Below are positions 1 through 11,192 of a stretch of 64,000 nt of DNA, piece by piece. The notes below the pieces were generated by a model. The model saw only the letters and a program-made list of their open reading frames with translations. It was not told where the DNA came from and did no database searches. Position numbers and translations under genes: made by a program. The stretch lies in NCBI GenBank assembly GCA_003184365.1, contig NKYR01000096.1, positions 62,001-126,000 on the forward strand, read 5' to 3'. Within the stretch, counting starts at the first letter, position 1. Each line of letters opens with the position of its first letter. This DNA comes from Evernia prunastri. Taxonomy: Eukaryota; Ascomycota; Lecanoromycetes; Lecanorales; Parmeliaceae.

Positions 1-1538
1 TGACCGGTATTAACAACACGGTCATTCCAAGCCTAGAGGTTATCACATCAAAGTTTGACGTTTTGTCCTCCGGCGTGGCACGATTAAACTTGGCTCAGAA
101 CTCTGAGAACGTGCAGCTTCCAGAACATTTTCAGAATCCACACCTGCAGGATCACACCCAGCGGTTAAAGAGGAGCGCAAATAAGGTCCTCACCACTGCC
201 AGCACACTTCTCGGTGGCAGCTCTGCAAGAGAAGACGATAGCCAATACATTCCTACCACGTTTTCGGAATTTGGAGTTCCTTTGGACAATGCGAGGAGGG
301 CCGGAATAGAGGAGTGGACTCGAGATCTAGTCATAGGCATCGAGGAGTCGACAACTGAAAGCTCAGAAAATTGCGAGGACCCGTCCACTAGTACAGATCA
401 AAATGCGGCATCTAGCAAGGTCCACAATTCTGTGGAGCTCGACGACAGCCCTGATGTTGTGGACATTGAAGCCAGCAGACGTCGTAAAGAGGCCGAGATT
501 AAGGAAGCGGAACCCGAATTTCATGCAATTGCTGCAGAGCGTATTCCTTACCAAGGTCGATCAAAACTAAACGATGATGTACTTAAACCCAAACTTCGTG
601 AAAAAGGATCCGCCGAATGGCCCCTAGTCACTGGTCAGCCGTTTGATTCGAAGCCAGCTGCAGAGCACACTCCAGGCAGAACTCGATCAAACGCTAAGAC
701 TGAGATACCAGAACTCAGATACCTTGAAAGAGGTGCAGAGCATGTACCAAGCAAACGTAGTACACAAGCCAAGTTTCGCGGTGAAGGAGTACGACCTATC
801 TACGCAAGAGAATTTGCAGAGGAAATTCTCCTGGCTCTAGATTGCAACATCCATTCGATTCACTTCGATACAACGCACGCTCTAGGTACCGTAGTTGCCA
901 AATGTGATGGTACTCCAATCGGGCCTGGGCAATTGGCCAAAAGGTTTACTCCCGTGCCCACGCAAATCGCAGCAAGTGTTGAGCACTTGTACAGTATGAG
1001 AGCCGATATCAACGCGCTGAACGACGATGGGTGGGCACCCCTACACGTCGCCGCGAAACGTGGAGACTTGGCTATTGCGACAACTCTATGCGAATTGGGC
1101 GCAGACCTTGACTTGGCCGGAGGAGGATATAGTTCAAAAATAGCATTGCACATCGCGGCTGAAAAGGGTCATACCGCATTAGTGGTGCTGTTGCTGGAGC
1201 GAGGAGCATTCGTGGACACGAAGGACTCTGCGAAGTTGACGCCTCTTCACATGGCTGCGTTTCATAATGGGCAGCTCGATGTCGTGAAGGTCCTTTGTGA
1301 CGCTGGCGCAGATTTCGAGGCTAGGAGTGAATTAGGAACGACGCCGCTGATGTTTTCAATCAGGGCCGTAAGATCCAACGTGAAGAATACTCTAGAGATT
1401 GTCAGAGAATTGTGCGAAAGAGGCGCGGACGTCCCGGAGCTAACAGGGGAATTTTCGGTTCAGAAGGATGTCAAGAAGGTCTTGAATCAATACCAGGCCA
1501 GGAGGAAGAAAGACGGACGTATTCCACGTCGCCAGTAA
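1..1538 (+). CDS. Ankyrin-repeat protein, 3' part only (5' end off the window)
   Basis: The frame is open from base 3 to a TAA at 1536-1538 with no credible start, so this is the C-terminal ~511 residues of a larger gene entering from the left. The first ~310 residues are polar and low in recognisable motifs. The last ~140 residues (about 1021-1437) carry three clear ankyrin repeats and a degenerate fourth, with signatures such as DDGWAPLHVAAKRGD, IALHIAAEKGHTALVVLLLE and TPLHMAAFHNGQLDVVKVL. Ankyrin repeats are protein-binding scaffolds. In fungi this layout is common in STAND-like proteins whose N-terminal effector domain would lie outside this window. The partner and function cannot be read here. 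The remaining part could still contain introns upstream of base 1. Confidence 0.8.
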   Translation, partial: TGINNTVIPSLEVITSKFDVLSSGVARLNLAQNSENVQLPEHFQNPHLQDHTQRLKRSANKVLTTASTLLGGSSAREDDSQYIPTTFSEFGVPLDNARRAGIEEWTRDLVIGIEESTTESSENCEDPSTSTDQNAASSKVHNSVELDDSPDVVDIEASRRRKEAEIKEAEPEFHAIAAERIPYQGRSKLNDDVLKPKLREKGSAEWPLVTGQPFDSKPAAEHTPGRTRSNAKTEIPELRYLERGAEHVPSKRSTQAKFRGEGVRPIYAREFAEEILLALDCNIHSIHFDTTHALGTVVAKCDGTPIGPGQLAKRFTPVPTQIAASVEHLYSMRADINALNDDGWAPLHVAAKRGDLAIATTLCELGADLDLAGGGYSSKIALHIAAEKGHTALVVLLLERGAFVDTKDSAKLTPLHMAAFHNGQLDVVKVLCDAGADFEARSELGTTPLMFSIRAVRSNVKNTLEIVRELCERGADVPELTGEFSVQKDVKKVLNQYQARRKKDGRIPRRQ

Positions 1539-3115
1539 ATATTGTCATCCACGGACCAAACGTCTCGCTATTCGCGATCAAACCCCGGAAAAGGACCACC
1601 ACAGATGGATAATGCGATCATCTACTTTGGATAACACAGTTATTCATGGATTCGTAGCATACAGCAATGCACAGCTGCCATGGAACCTACTACGTCGTGC
1701 GAAACCCGCACTACGCTACTAAACTCGGCTATCAATCGTTGTTGCCGTTACTGTTGCCGTTGCTTTTGCCATTGCTGTTGCCACCGTTGCTATTGTTGCT
1801 GTTGTTGTATATCGCTCAGAAGATGCTGGCGGTTTATGCTAAGCGCTTACGGAAATGTCCCTACGACGAGAGAATAAAGAGAGGAGGGGAGGGGGGAAAA
1901 GAGGGGGGGGGGGGGGGGGCGCACGGAGAGTGGGAGACGAGACAGGGAGAGAGTGTGCGTGTATATGTGAGAGAGAGTGTGTGTGTATGCGAGAGACAGA
2001 GAGAGACACACACAGAGTGAGAAATGCGAACGAAGCCAGAAGACGGCAAGAGATCGGACCTCCAAACCACCCTTCAAACCTCACCCCTAGCTCAAGCCAG
2101 CCGATACAAACGACGAAAAAAAGGCACGATCCATCCTTTCCCCGCAAGTCCCCTGGCGTTCCCAGCCCAATCCTAACAAATCGCCACAGTGGGACGGAGG
2201 GTCAGCCGGGTCGGACAGCATGGCCAATTTTTTACAGCACGGTATTCTGGCATAACAGTCGTGTCAGGGAGACGCCGACGACCAGGAACGCCGACGACCG
2301 GGAAAACATCGTGTCTTGTCTTGATGCCGGGGAGGGAGCTAGCTCTATTCTACTCTATTCTACTCTATCTATGTATCTGGGGCTTCCTTCGGAGTCCTTC
2401 CCTACTCACCAGAGTGCTGGTTGGTCGGGCTTCTTCAGTCAGCCGATTCCCCATCTCTTCTCATCAGGGCCAGAGCAATCTCTTTTCCCCCTTCGCTCGC
2501 TCGACTCCCCTGCTCGCTTGCGCCTGTATGTACTTATGTATATAGTTGGATGTTTCACCTCCGGGTCTATCTATGCTAAACGGGCATGGTGGGGGCGGGG
2601 AAGGTTTTGGGGGGGTTCATTTTAGTAACTTCGATGGGGGGGAACTATCTGCCTCTTCAGCTAGCTAGCTAGACCCCCGGTGTTGAGGACCCGGCAACAA
2701 CAATCTATCACGATTCCAGACTATTTTTTTTTTTTTTGGTGAAAGGGGGGGAGGAGGGGGTGAACTGTACAGAATAACATGTAAAGGCCGACTGACGGCT
2801 TTGAATCTCAAAAATAAGAAGATAAAATGAATGTGCCAAATGTTTGCATTGGATTTGATAGGCCTGTATCTGCATACGTAGAATCAAATCGCTCGACATC
2901 CCGCGTAGAAGGAAGGGAAAGTAAGCATCTGATGCCATTTTACCTCCTCCTGGACCACATACACACATGCCAGTATTACGTGCAAGCACCCTCCCTCCCA
3001 TTCCCTTACCTATGCACATTCAGCCCTCCTTAATTTTTTGGTTTCTGGTCCGTTCTCTGGTTTGGCAAAATGCTTCCCCCTAAATTTTTCCTTCTTAAAG
3101 TCCTTCGTTTCGACC
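1539..3115. other. Low-complexity intergenic spacer
   Basis: Spacer between the ankyrin gene and the 3' end of the kinase gene. It holds a GTT/GCC/CTG-rich stretch (about 1738-1810), a purine-rich block with a run of 17 G (1903-1919), GT/GA microsatellites (about 1950-2016), a TCTAT-type short repeat (about 2343-2372), AGCT repeats near 2660 and a T14 tract (2724-2737). Open frames here are products of this skewed composition and I do not call any of them genes. Confidence 0.7.
1879..2016. repeat. Purine-rich tract with G17 and GT/GA microsatellite
   Basis: The + strand is almost pure purine from about 1868 to 1960. It includes an uninterrupted G17 at 1903-1919, followed by alternating GT and GA repeats to about 2016. 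Such G runs can form quadruplex or triplex DNA and are prone to assembly length error. No function is shown by the sequence. Confidence 0.8.
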
Positions 3116-5397
3116 CTACTGCACGATTTGCTCCCTGAGCTTACTAGGATCCTGGCCCTTCCCTCTCCGTCCCAGGAGCGTTGCATTGTCCAGACTGAGC
3201 TCGAAGGCGCCCCTGTTCTTCCTTACTTGCTGCTTGGCTGCGGCCGCAACAGCAGGGCTGTGCTGTCCGTAACCGGCTTGCTTTGGCGCAGCGGCCTGTC
3301 GTGCTTGCGCAGCAGCGCTGGGGTTGCCGAGATTTGCGTTTCTCATCTTCTGTTCCACGCTGCTGACGTCCGCCGCGCCACCTTGTGGTTTAGGCAGCTT
3401 GGACGGCGGGTTCTGAGCAGGCGCCAAATCATCTTCAAGGTCGTCGTAGTCGTCATCGTCGTCCTCGTTGAGCGGATTGAGGCCGTTGATTCCAGCCGCA
3501 CCACGGTAGCCTTGGGGGAAATTCTTGCGACGCTTGCCTTCTTCTTCTTGGCGGTGAACCGCGTAGCTGACATCGAAGACTTCACGCAGGTTGACAGCGC
3601 CAGGGGAGCGGAAGTCCACGCGGCGTTGGTGACCACCTGGTGTTTCGAGGTATTGGCTTGCGAGGGCATCCGGCGGTGTCGTGCCGCCGTGCTTTTGATT
3701 TCCAAAGCCGTACTCCTTTTGCCGGGTGTAGAGCGGGGTGGCCAGTGGTGGTGCATCGGCCGCAGCGTAGGTCTCTTCTCTTGTATTCCGGATCCAGGGG
3801 TGATCGAGGAATTGCTGGATGGTATACCGTCGTTCAGGATCAACGGTGAGAAGATGCGAGACGAGGTCTTGTGCCGGCTTGGATATATCGTCCCACCACG
3901 GCGAAAGGAAGGTATACTGGCCTCGTGCCACTTTCTCAGTAAGGACCTGAATGCTCTCGTCGTAAAAGGGCGGGAAACCGCAGAGCAGCGTATATAGAAC
4001 ACATCCTAAAGCCCACATATCAACGCTCTTCGAATAGCGTTCGTCCTTCACGATTTCTGGTGCTGTGTACCCAACGGTACCACATGGCGTCATCGTTTGA
4101 CTGTCCCAGATGACCTTGGACAGCCCGAAATCCGCAATCTTAATGGTCCCAATGCCCCCTGCCCCAACACCTCTGATGAATTCTCCCTCATCTTCTTTGT
4201 CCTCGTCTTCAGCTGATCGTAGTTTGGGGTTTTTTGTAGGAATGAATGTAGTGGGGTAGAAAAGCAGATTTTCAGGCTTAATGTCTCTGTCCAAGAATCA
4301 GCAAATGCCCAGAGACCGCGTGATGTCCACGTACCGATGTACAACTCCAGCAGTCTCATGAAGGTATTCCAGAGCCTCTGCGACCTGCACGATGACGTGA
4401 CGGCTGAGGTCTTCACTGAAATATGTCAATCGGACAATTTGATGGAACAGCTCGCCTCCAGGGCAGAGCTCGAGGACGATGTAGTAATATTGCCGAGATT
4501 CCGAAAAGTCGATGAGCCTAACGATGTTGGGGTGGTCTAATTGGCGCATGATTTGAACTTCCTTGAGAATGTTTGCTCTCTGCATAAAGGGAGGGAAAGT
4601 CAGTACGAGCTCATGGTGGAGAGGCAAGCATGACAGATGCAACGGCGCATAGTAGCAGATGTATAAGGAATTCCATGCGCACCTCCACAACCTTGGGTTG
4701 CTTTTTGAAGTCCGGATGTAGATGGTTGTCGCCCTATTGCACCATCTGATGTTGGCAAGGCGTCGTAGTAGAGGATTGGATGAAGGAAAGTGCAAATGCA
4801 TGGAATGCAGTGCAAGACATAAGAAAGGAGAGACGTCGGCGCGGATCCCAGACTTACCTGTGTGGAGTTCATCTCGAACTTGCGGACAACCTTGATGGCA
4901 ACCTCGGGTCCCTGGCCGGTGGCTTCTTTTGCACGGTATACATTGCTGAAAGCACCGTCGCCCATTTTCTCCATCAGAGACCACCGTTCCAACCCGGGAT
5001 ACTTCGGCAGCTTCCCTTGGCTTTCTCGCTCTTCGGCAACGATTCTCTCGATGACAGACGGGTCTGTCTCTTTCCCTGACCGTGACACGGTGCCCGCATC
5101 GCCCACTCTCTGCTTGTCCCCCGCTGCTCTGGCGGCAGCAGCACCGGCCTGGGCGACAACATTACGATTGTCGATGTTTGCTACTGAGTAGTCACCGCCT
5201 GGCACGTTTGCGTGTTGTAATGGTTTATGGTCCAAAACGTTTGGGTCGCTCATGGCATATTGAGCGTTGGGCGGTGGTGGGGCATATCGTTGCTGCTGGG
5301 CATGGACGGGGGAGACGTTGGTGGTGGGGTCACCGTGAGCTTGTCGTGCTTGCTTGCCATGCCTGATGAAATTTTTGAGGTTTTGTATCGTTGACAT
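3116..5397 (-). CDS. CAMK-family Ser/Thr protein kinase (Rck2/Srk1-like)
   Basis: Three exons: 4858-5397, 4335-4579 and 3116-4286, joining in frame to 651 aa. The 278 bp first intron is CAG|GTAAGT...TGCAG, and the second is 48 bp. After a disordered ~135-residue N-terminus come the glycine loop (GDGAFSNVYRA, ~146), the ATP-binding lysine (VAIK, ~169), the catalytic loop HRDIKPEN (~261-268, split by intron 2), a ~40-residue acidic insert, DFG (~314) and a TAPE activation-segment end. An insert between the catalytic loop and DFG, with a long disordered C-tail, is characteristic of fungal Rck1/Rck2/Srk1 kinases, which in yeasts act downstream of stress MAP kinases. All catalytic residues are present, so it should be active. 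The exact ortholog and substrates are inferred only from family resemblance. It could equally be named a calcium/calmodulin-dependent-like kinase. Confidence 0.92.
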
Positions 5398-6516
5398 GGT
5401 GGAAGATTTGTATCTGAGCGGTGGGGGAGGATTGGTAATGTGGTTCCTGGGATGAACTCACTTTCACCCCGACAGGCGCTGACGTAGTGGCGTAACGTGC
5501 AGACGAGGGTGGATGGGTGAACGAGTGTGCTGCTGGTTGAAGGAGGATAAGGAACGGTGTTGGATGAGAGTGAGAGTGTGAGAGTGTGAGTGTGGTACTT
5601 GCTTAGGGCAGGCCGATGGTGATGGGGTACGGAGAGCTGGAAGATTAGCTTGAGTATGACGACGAATGTGCTCCCCTCTCAAAAGTTTGGGCAGAAATGC
5701 AAATGCTAAATTCAAGGGTTCTCGGTACGAGTTGCCGCTTATCTCATCGCCTCTGGGTACATCTATCAGAGTGCAATAAAAGATGAAGAGAAAAGAGAGA
5801 GAAAATCTTTGCTTCTGTGTCTATCAAAATATCAATCAAAATATCAAACAAAGAGGTGAGGTTTAAATACCCGAGATGCAGTGGGTTGGACTTGTATTTT
5901 GTATGGTATTAATATTTAACACAGGCCTTCGTCATTTCCTTATTTTTTGGTGAGAGCCAAGAGTAGAGAGTCCCAGGGTCCCGCCCTGATGGCTTGTGCA
6001 CATGCACAATGACGGCATACCACACAAATTTGTCCAGCATCCAATCGCTTCACCTACTTTCTTCGGCCACGATGATGAATCCATGCGCAAGCGTTGACAT
6101 GGGCATCCTGAGTAAAGGTACGTACTCTACAACCTGGCTAACGCGGCCCCCCTACTCATCTGCCATCCATGGAAACAGTCAACCATCCCTACCTTACCAG
6201 CTGAAATGACCGTTCAAGGGACAACGTTGCAAGCGTTGACTACTCAACAAATGCCTATTCTTTTTCCTAGCGCTGCGAAGATGCTTCTAATATAGCCAGT
6301 ATACTAGGTGGAGGAAAACAGCGAAGAGAGACGGCTAGAAAGGATTGCAGACAACGTGTATCCTCGCCCTTCGTTATAGGTGTTCCACGTCTGCCAGGCC
6401 GTAGCGTAGGAGAATCGTCACAGCCGTCTCATCATCAAGATATATCCAATAATACGCTGTAAATCGCCAAGAAGATGCTCGCTGCCTCCGTCTCCTCAAC
6501 AAAACAAATACCCACC
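5398..6516. other. Kinase promoter/5' leader and 3' flank of next gene
   Basis: No gene recognised. The first ~500 bases hold GTGAGAGT-type microsatellite sequence (about 5565-5595) and pyrimidine-rich stretches as expected of a fungal 5' leader read on the minus strand. The rest is unremarkable and contains the 3' flank of the 1176-aa gene. Confidence 0.5.
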
Positions 6517-9500
6517 TCACCATCCGCCCATCTCCCTTTTGAAGTGCTCCGTCCGAGCCGCCTCCTCGTCTGTGCCCACATGCCTGATGCTACCTGTCAA
6601 CGCCCTCCTCCGCTCCTCTCTCTTGCCTTCCTCCCTAGCTTCCCGCCTCCGCTCGATCTTCTCTGCAAATGCCTTGAACCCCACCAACTGTACCGGGTAG
6701 CCGAGCCGCGGCATCCGCTCCCCTCTTTGCTCTTCATCCTCCTGCACACCCGAATGGATGAAATCGTAATCGTCTTCGTCTCGATCTAGCGGCGATGACA
6801 TTGACACCGGCCGCGCTGGACGGGCCGGATGATGTAGCGATCTCGTCAGTCGGCGAGTCAACGACATCGTTCGCCGCGGTCTGACGTCTGCGGACCACTC
6901 TTCTGCACCCTTGACGTTCGCAACCATGGGCATCTCTGCATCCGGATGCAGTGGGGCACTGATTGACAATGGTCTTTCTCGCCGCTCACGATGAGGCAAG
7001 CGCATTGACCCGGTCAATGCACGAGTCAACGATCTTGTTCGTCGAGGTGTGGCATCAGCTTTCCAATCCTTGACACCATTATTATTCGGCAGACTAGACC
7101 CATCTTCGTAGGGGTGCAGTGGAGCACTAATCGACATGGGTCGTTCTCGCCGCTCACGATGTGGCAAGCGTAGAGACCCCGTCAATCGGCGGGTCAGTGA
7201 CACTGTCCGCCGAGGCACGGTATCTTCCTTCCGACCTTCACCTTCCTGGTGGACTGCAGCGACGTACGTGTTGTTGTCGTTGTGTAGTGGATAAGATATT
7301 GAGAGCGGTCGCTGCCGTCGTGCGTGGTAAGGCAATCGAAAGGATCCTGTCACTCGGTGCGTTAATGACATCGTCCTCCTCGGTGTAGTATCAGTTTTGT
7401 GCCCTTTGTCGCCTTGATACTTCGGCTGAATGAGTACACCATCCCTCTTGCTCTCCTCATGGTCACGTCCGTTCGTTGACTTGACAAATTCGTAAAGATC
7501 TTGATGTATCTCAGAAGATACAGACAACCGTCGCAATTGTAGCGGAGAATGGGGCAGACGCAGTGATCCTCTTAGACGACGCGTTAAAGACGCTGTTCGC
7601 TGGGGTGCTGTCTCTCTGGTGCTCTGGGACGGTCTTCGGCTCCCAGTCAGGAATCCGGTGTTTCCAAACTCCTCATCGCTATCACTGTCGTCAACATCGT
7701 CCCAGAAGCCACGTGGACGCCAGAAGGGGTGGAGTTTGGATCCTGGTTCCGTGTCATCGGTCATAGTTTGGCGCCGACGTGGCGTGCTAGCAGTCCCGCG
7801 AAGTGAAAATGTCCGCGTGAAAGGGGAAACAAAACTTTCAGATAGGCGACGAGCAGAAATGGCACGTTTAATCGATGTGATTGGGGCGCTGAAGCGATTC
7901 GTCCTGGTTGGGGTGCTTGGCATAGGCGGCGTTGCTTCAGATGACGGGCGACCATTTGCAGGCGTGGGTGCAATCACTCGAAGATCCGGAGGCTGCGGAG
8001 CATCGCGGGGGTTTTGCAGTGGTGAGTTCAAAATCTCTCTGGGTGGCGATTGATGGTGAATGACAGGGGTGATCGATCCCGGAAGCGCGATGTTAGCGTT
8101 CCCAGCGATTATCGCTGACTGCTCTCTAAGGCTAGAGTTGCTTCCTCCTGCCGTCTGCTGAATGACAAGTATGGATTTGTTGGTGTGAGGGTAGATACTT
8201 ATGGCGGTCGCCTCATTGACCTCAAGTGTACCAGGGGTGGACGAGTGAGCCGAACGAAGAGAAAAAGGTGTCACAAGGGTTGAGCGTGGGCGAATTGCAG
8301 ACCACTCGCCCATATTCCGATCGACGCTGAGACTGTGCTCATCTGGAGGATCGCTTAGATAGAGTGTTGCGTGAGGTTGGTCTGCCGGCGTAGACGGATC
8401 ATAGTGGGTACCCATCCTGGCTGAAGTCACAGATGTTGTTCTTGAGGCTTCACTACTGGTTGGGACCGAAGGCGGTGAGAGTTGCGCCACGGGGGGTGGC
8501 CCAACTCCCTTTTCAGGCTTGCCTTCAGACTTTGACGGCTTTGCAGGGTGTATCACAACGGATCTGGTTCGACGGTCATGGCGTGGCGGAACGTCAAAGT
8601 AGCCCACTGATTCTTCAGGGGCGGTCGTTGGTCTTGATGACTGCTGACGCGAGTTGGGCGAACAAGTTCTCGAAAGATGTTTGCTACCGGAAGCGGAAGA
8701 TTGAAGAGAGGGTAAGCGGTCAGGAAACGCTATTGCTGGGGCGTGATCCTGCCGTGCTTTGGAAGGGTTTGAGCCCACACTTTCAGGAGTATCTGCGGAT
8801 ACGTAGCTTTTTCGTAATTCTTGATCTGGACTTCCACTTTTGCGTAAACGTCGGCGAAGCGAAGATCGCTCGTTAGAATTCAAGGAATTGCGATTAGAAG
8901 GTGGTGGTGGAGTGCTCGAGTTCATATCTTCCATTTTGACAGTGTGCCGCAACGTTTGCCGCCGTCGAGGTGGAGACTGAATCACCATAGCTTCAACCAC
9001 GGTGGAGGCTGCAGACGTCTGGGACAGCCGCTTGTGGTTGATATCGCGTAATTCGGTGTCGATGTCGAAGTAGTCTTCCCTCAAAGGCCAGTGTATCTGC
9101 TCTGCGTATTTCTCGGTGGCAGCCGTTGGTACACTATGCCGGCTTTTCTCGACTCTTTGTCGTAGACTGAGAGATTTTTTAAGAGACGCTTCAGCCTCTT
9201 GTCCTAGTGTAGGGGAGTCTAGGGCTGGTGGTTCTACTATCTTTGATCGTCTGTGGGGTCGTCTGTCATATGGCACAGACGTCGCTGAGCTATGATCCTC
9301 TTGACTACCGCCTTCCTGTCTTTCTTCGTCACTGACTTCCCAGGTACCATCAAAGGTGCCGAAATCTCGAGGCTTCGCTACGTGCCTAGAGGCCGTTTTT
9401 CTTGGTATAGGTCCCTCGTCTTCTGATTCTAATCCCAAGCCAAGTCCCACATCTTTGTGCTTTGAAAGGCCTGTTGCTCTCAACCACTTTTCCCGTGCCG

Positions 9501-10047
9501 GGTGCTTGGACGGAGAATCCAGGGATTGGCTCTCATCGTCCGACGACGGAGTTTCCTGCGCGGTCTTGAACGAATCTGTCCGATCATCTGATGTATTGTG
9601 AATGGATGAGCGCGAAGCTTCAGTCTCCGTTCGATGTGACTTGGGAGGGGTTGTTTCTGGAGTCGGCGGGCTTTGCTGAACCAAAGGTGTGGTGACAGGA
9701 CTATCAGTTGTGCGTGTTCTAGTCAGTTCTCGACCTCTCAAGGCGACATCGTTAATCCAACTCTGGAAGTCGTCCCTGAAATTGATCGGCGGTGTCAGTG
9801 GTTTACCGACCACGGGAATAACTTGAATCGGCGAAGCCTCCGGTATCCATGATCTGATACGTTCGGCCGAGCTGTAGCTGATTTGCTCGCTTTTATGCTT
9901 CATCCTCCGCTCCTGCCGTATGGGGCGCCCATAATCCGCGTCATCTGCGATGACTTTCTTGCGAGGCAGAATCTTGTGGCCCTTCAGCGACCCGAGGTTG
10001 AGAGGAGGGGATACCTCCACCCCAACACCGAGGTCTTTGCCAGGCAT
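6517..10047 (-). CDS. Large basic, Ser/Arg/Pro-rich protein with 56-residue tandem repeats
   Basis: One uninterrupted 1176-codon frame starting at an ATG in reasonable context (gaaacATGcc). I do not recognise a catalytic domain. The protein is rich in Ser, Arg, Pro and Thr and is probably largely disordered. Residues ~816-1090 contain five copies of a unit built around RRTxSLTRRLTGSxRLPH followed by an RRERPLSISAPLHP-like segment. The three central units (starting at ~890, 946 and 1002) are exactly 56 residues each, and a weaker echo (RRALTGSIRHV) lies near the C-terminus. The repeated RRTxSL and RPxSIS cores look like basophilic-kinase sites (inference). A short coiled-coil-like basic stretch (KIERRREAREEGKREERRR) precedes the end. 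Cell location is unknown; no signal peptide or membrane span is visible. An additional short 5' exon cannot be excluded. Confidence 0.8.
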   Translation of the reverse strand: MPGKDLGVGVEVSPPLNLGSLKGHKILPRKKVIADDADYGRPIRQERRMKHKSEQISYSSAERIRSWIPEASPIQVIPVVGKPLTPPINFRDDFQSWINDVALRGRELTRTRTTDSPVTTPLVQQSPPTPETTPPKSHRTETEASRSSIHNTSDDRTDSFKTAQETPSSDDESQSLDSPSKHPAREKWLRATGLSKHKDVGLGLGLESEDEGPIPRKTASRHVAKPRDFGTFDGTWEVSDEERQEGGSQEDHSSATSVPYDRRPHRRSKIVEPPALDSPTLGQEAEASLKKSLSLRQRVEKSRHSVPTAATEKYAEQIHWPLREDYFDIDTELRDINHKRLSQTSAASTVVEAMVIQSPPRRRQTLRHTVKMEDMNSSTPPPPSNRNSLNSNERSSLRRRLRKSGSPDQELRKSYVSADTPESVGSNPSKARQDHAPAIAFPDRLPSLQSSASGSKHLSRTCSPNSRQQSSRPTTAPEESVGYFDVPPRHDRRTRSVVIHPAKPSKSEGKPEKGVGPPPVAQLSPPSVPTSSEASRTTSVTSARMGTHYDPSTPADQPHATLYLSDPPDEHSLSVDRNMGEWSAIRPRSTLVTPFSLRSAHSSTPGTLEVNEATAISIYPHTNKSILVIQQTAGGSNSSLREQSAIIAGNANIALPGSITPVIHHQSPPREILNSPLQNPRDAPQPPDLRVIAPTPANGRPSSEATPPMPSTPTRTNRFSAPITSIKRAISARRLSESFVSPFTRTFSLRGTASTPRRRQTMTDDTEPGSKLHPFWRPRGFWDDVDDSDSDEEFGNTGFLTGSRRPSQSTRETAPQRTASLTRRLRGSLRLPHSPLQLRRLSVSSEIHQDLYEFVKSTNGRDHEESKRDGVLIQPKYQGDKGHKTDTTPRRTMSLTHRVTGSFRLPYHARRQRPLSISYPLHNDNNTYVAAVHQEGEGRKEDTVPRRTVSLTRRLTGSLRLPHRERRERPMSISAPLHPYEDGSSLPNNNGVKDWKADATPRRTRSLTRALTGSMRLPHRERRERPLSISAPLHPDAEMPMVANVKGAEEWSADVRPRRTMSLTRRLTRSLHHPARPARPVSMSSPLDRDEDDYDFIHSGVQEDEEQRGERMPRLGYPVQLVGFKAFAEKIERRREAREEGKREERRRALTGSIRHVGTDEEAARTEHFKREMGGW
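6870..7602 (-). repeat. In-frame 168 bp tandem repeats
   Basis: Coding repeats inside the 1176-aa gene. Units begin at about 7602, 7380, 7212, 7044 and 6876 (reading downward). The three central units are exactly 168 bp, and the first is longer (222 bp) because of an inserted acidic stretch. The conserved part of each unit encodes the basic RRTxSLTRRLTGS core and a second RPxSISxPLH core. The linkers between cores diverge in sequence but keep length. Confidence 0.85.
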
Positions 10048-11192
10048 GTTTCTAGCGTTGCTCTGTTATTTTTCTCGAGTCCCAGGTATCTCCAACTCTT
10101 CAAAGTGCGGGGCCTTGTATTGGGCGAAATGACCAGTTGTGGCTCGTCATGCTGTTGCAGCCTCCGCGATGTCGCTGCCCCTTAGTCGTCCAGTATATCT
10201 TTCAGTGGCCCTAGAAGGCCGGAATGTGGTAGAGCTCAAGTGTGCCGTGACTTGAATTTCGCAAGCACTTCTAGAGAATCGAGAGATGGTGATGGAAGTC
10301 TCGTTGGGCGAAGCGCAAGGTGTTCTAATCCCCAAGGCTGATGCAGTCCTTCATGCGATAGGCCGCAGGACGGAGTCCGCGGTAAGCTGCGCGAATTTGT
10401 CGCAAGGCGCTATGAGTCAAATACCGATGGATTCGCTGTGGGGCGCTGAACTGCTGCCTGTTAGGTAAACTTATGTGAGGATAAATCCTTTTGCCATACA
10501 GAAAGAAGAAGGATACTTGGAGTTGACGTCTTCGGGGATTTGGTTGCGACGCTAGCATTATTCTCCTAAATGTCTAGCCGTCCCGCCCCCCCGCCCCCCC
10601 AATACCTATCCTCAGATATCTAAACGTAGTCACTATATTTTTCAACGGTTGGCTCATGCGAGGATGGATGAGCCTGGCTATCCAAGGCAACTGAGCTTAT
10701 CAATCGACTTTGTGACGGGCGCTCTATCTTACCGGTGGCGTCTTGCAGTGGTAATATTGATGTTATCCGGACAGTCTCAGTGGAGCACGACAATGGCGCC
10801 GGAAGCATGTGCTAAAGTAGACCAGCGAATCAGATCATCAAGGCCCCAAGAAACTTGTTTTAGCGCAGATCAATCCTTTGATCCTGAAGTCATAGAGGTC
10901 GCTTTCCGGGGGATGTTGTGGATGGCAATAATGATCATGAGCCGATTGCTGGACGTTGCGTGTCGTGTGATAGCTACAGAAGATACTGGATTGCAAGTCG
11001 TGATCTTATTAGCAAAGCATGGCGGGTTCGGCCGGGCTCGGTCTTCATGCAGCTCTAAGGTACAGGCAGCACTGTACGAAGTACATACATCGTTTCAGAA
11101 TGACCTTGTGCAGCCACGCTAATGTACAATTCAATGCTAATGCAGGTATACAGCCACGCCAATCATTCGTTGCCACTTTGACGACGTTGTAC
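10048..11192. other. Intergenic; C-rich tract
   Basis: Contains the promoter of the 1176-aa gene (minus strand) and the 3' flank of the GPI-protein gene. A C-tract interrupted by G lies at 10582-10600. Several open frames of 60-157 codons exist on both strands, but none has recognisable motifs, consistent codon use or splice-supported extensions. Confidence 0.5.

Noticed and set aside
1667..2625. Long overlapping frames on both strands (up to 256 codons)
   Set aside because: They arise from GTT/GCC repeats and the purine-rich block; translations are low-complexity and no splice or start evidence exists.
3038..3997. 319-codon + strand frame opposite the kinase
   Set aside because: It is the antisense shadow of the kinase C-terminal exon, whose catalytic motifs are unambiguous on the minus strand.
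10649..11122. 157-codon + strand frame
   Set aside because: No motif, poor start context, irregular composition, no conserved-looking segment.
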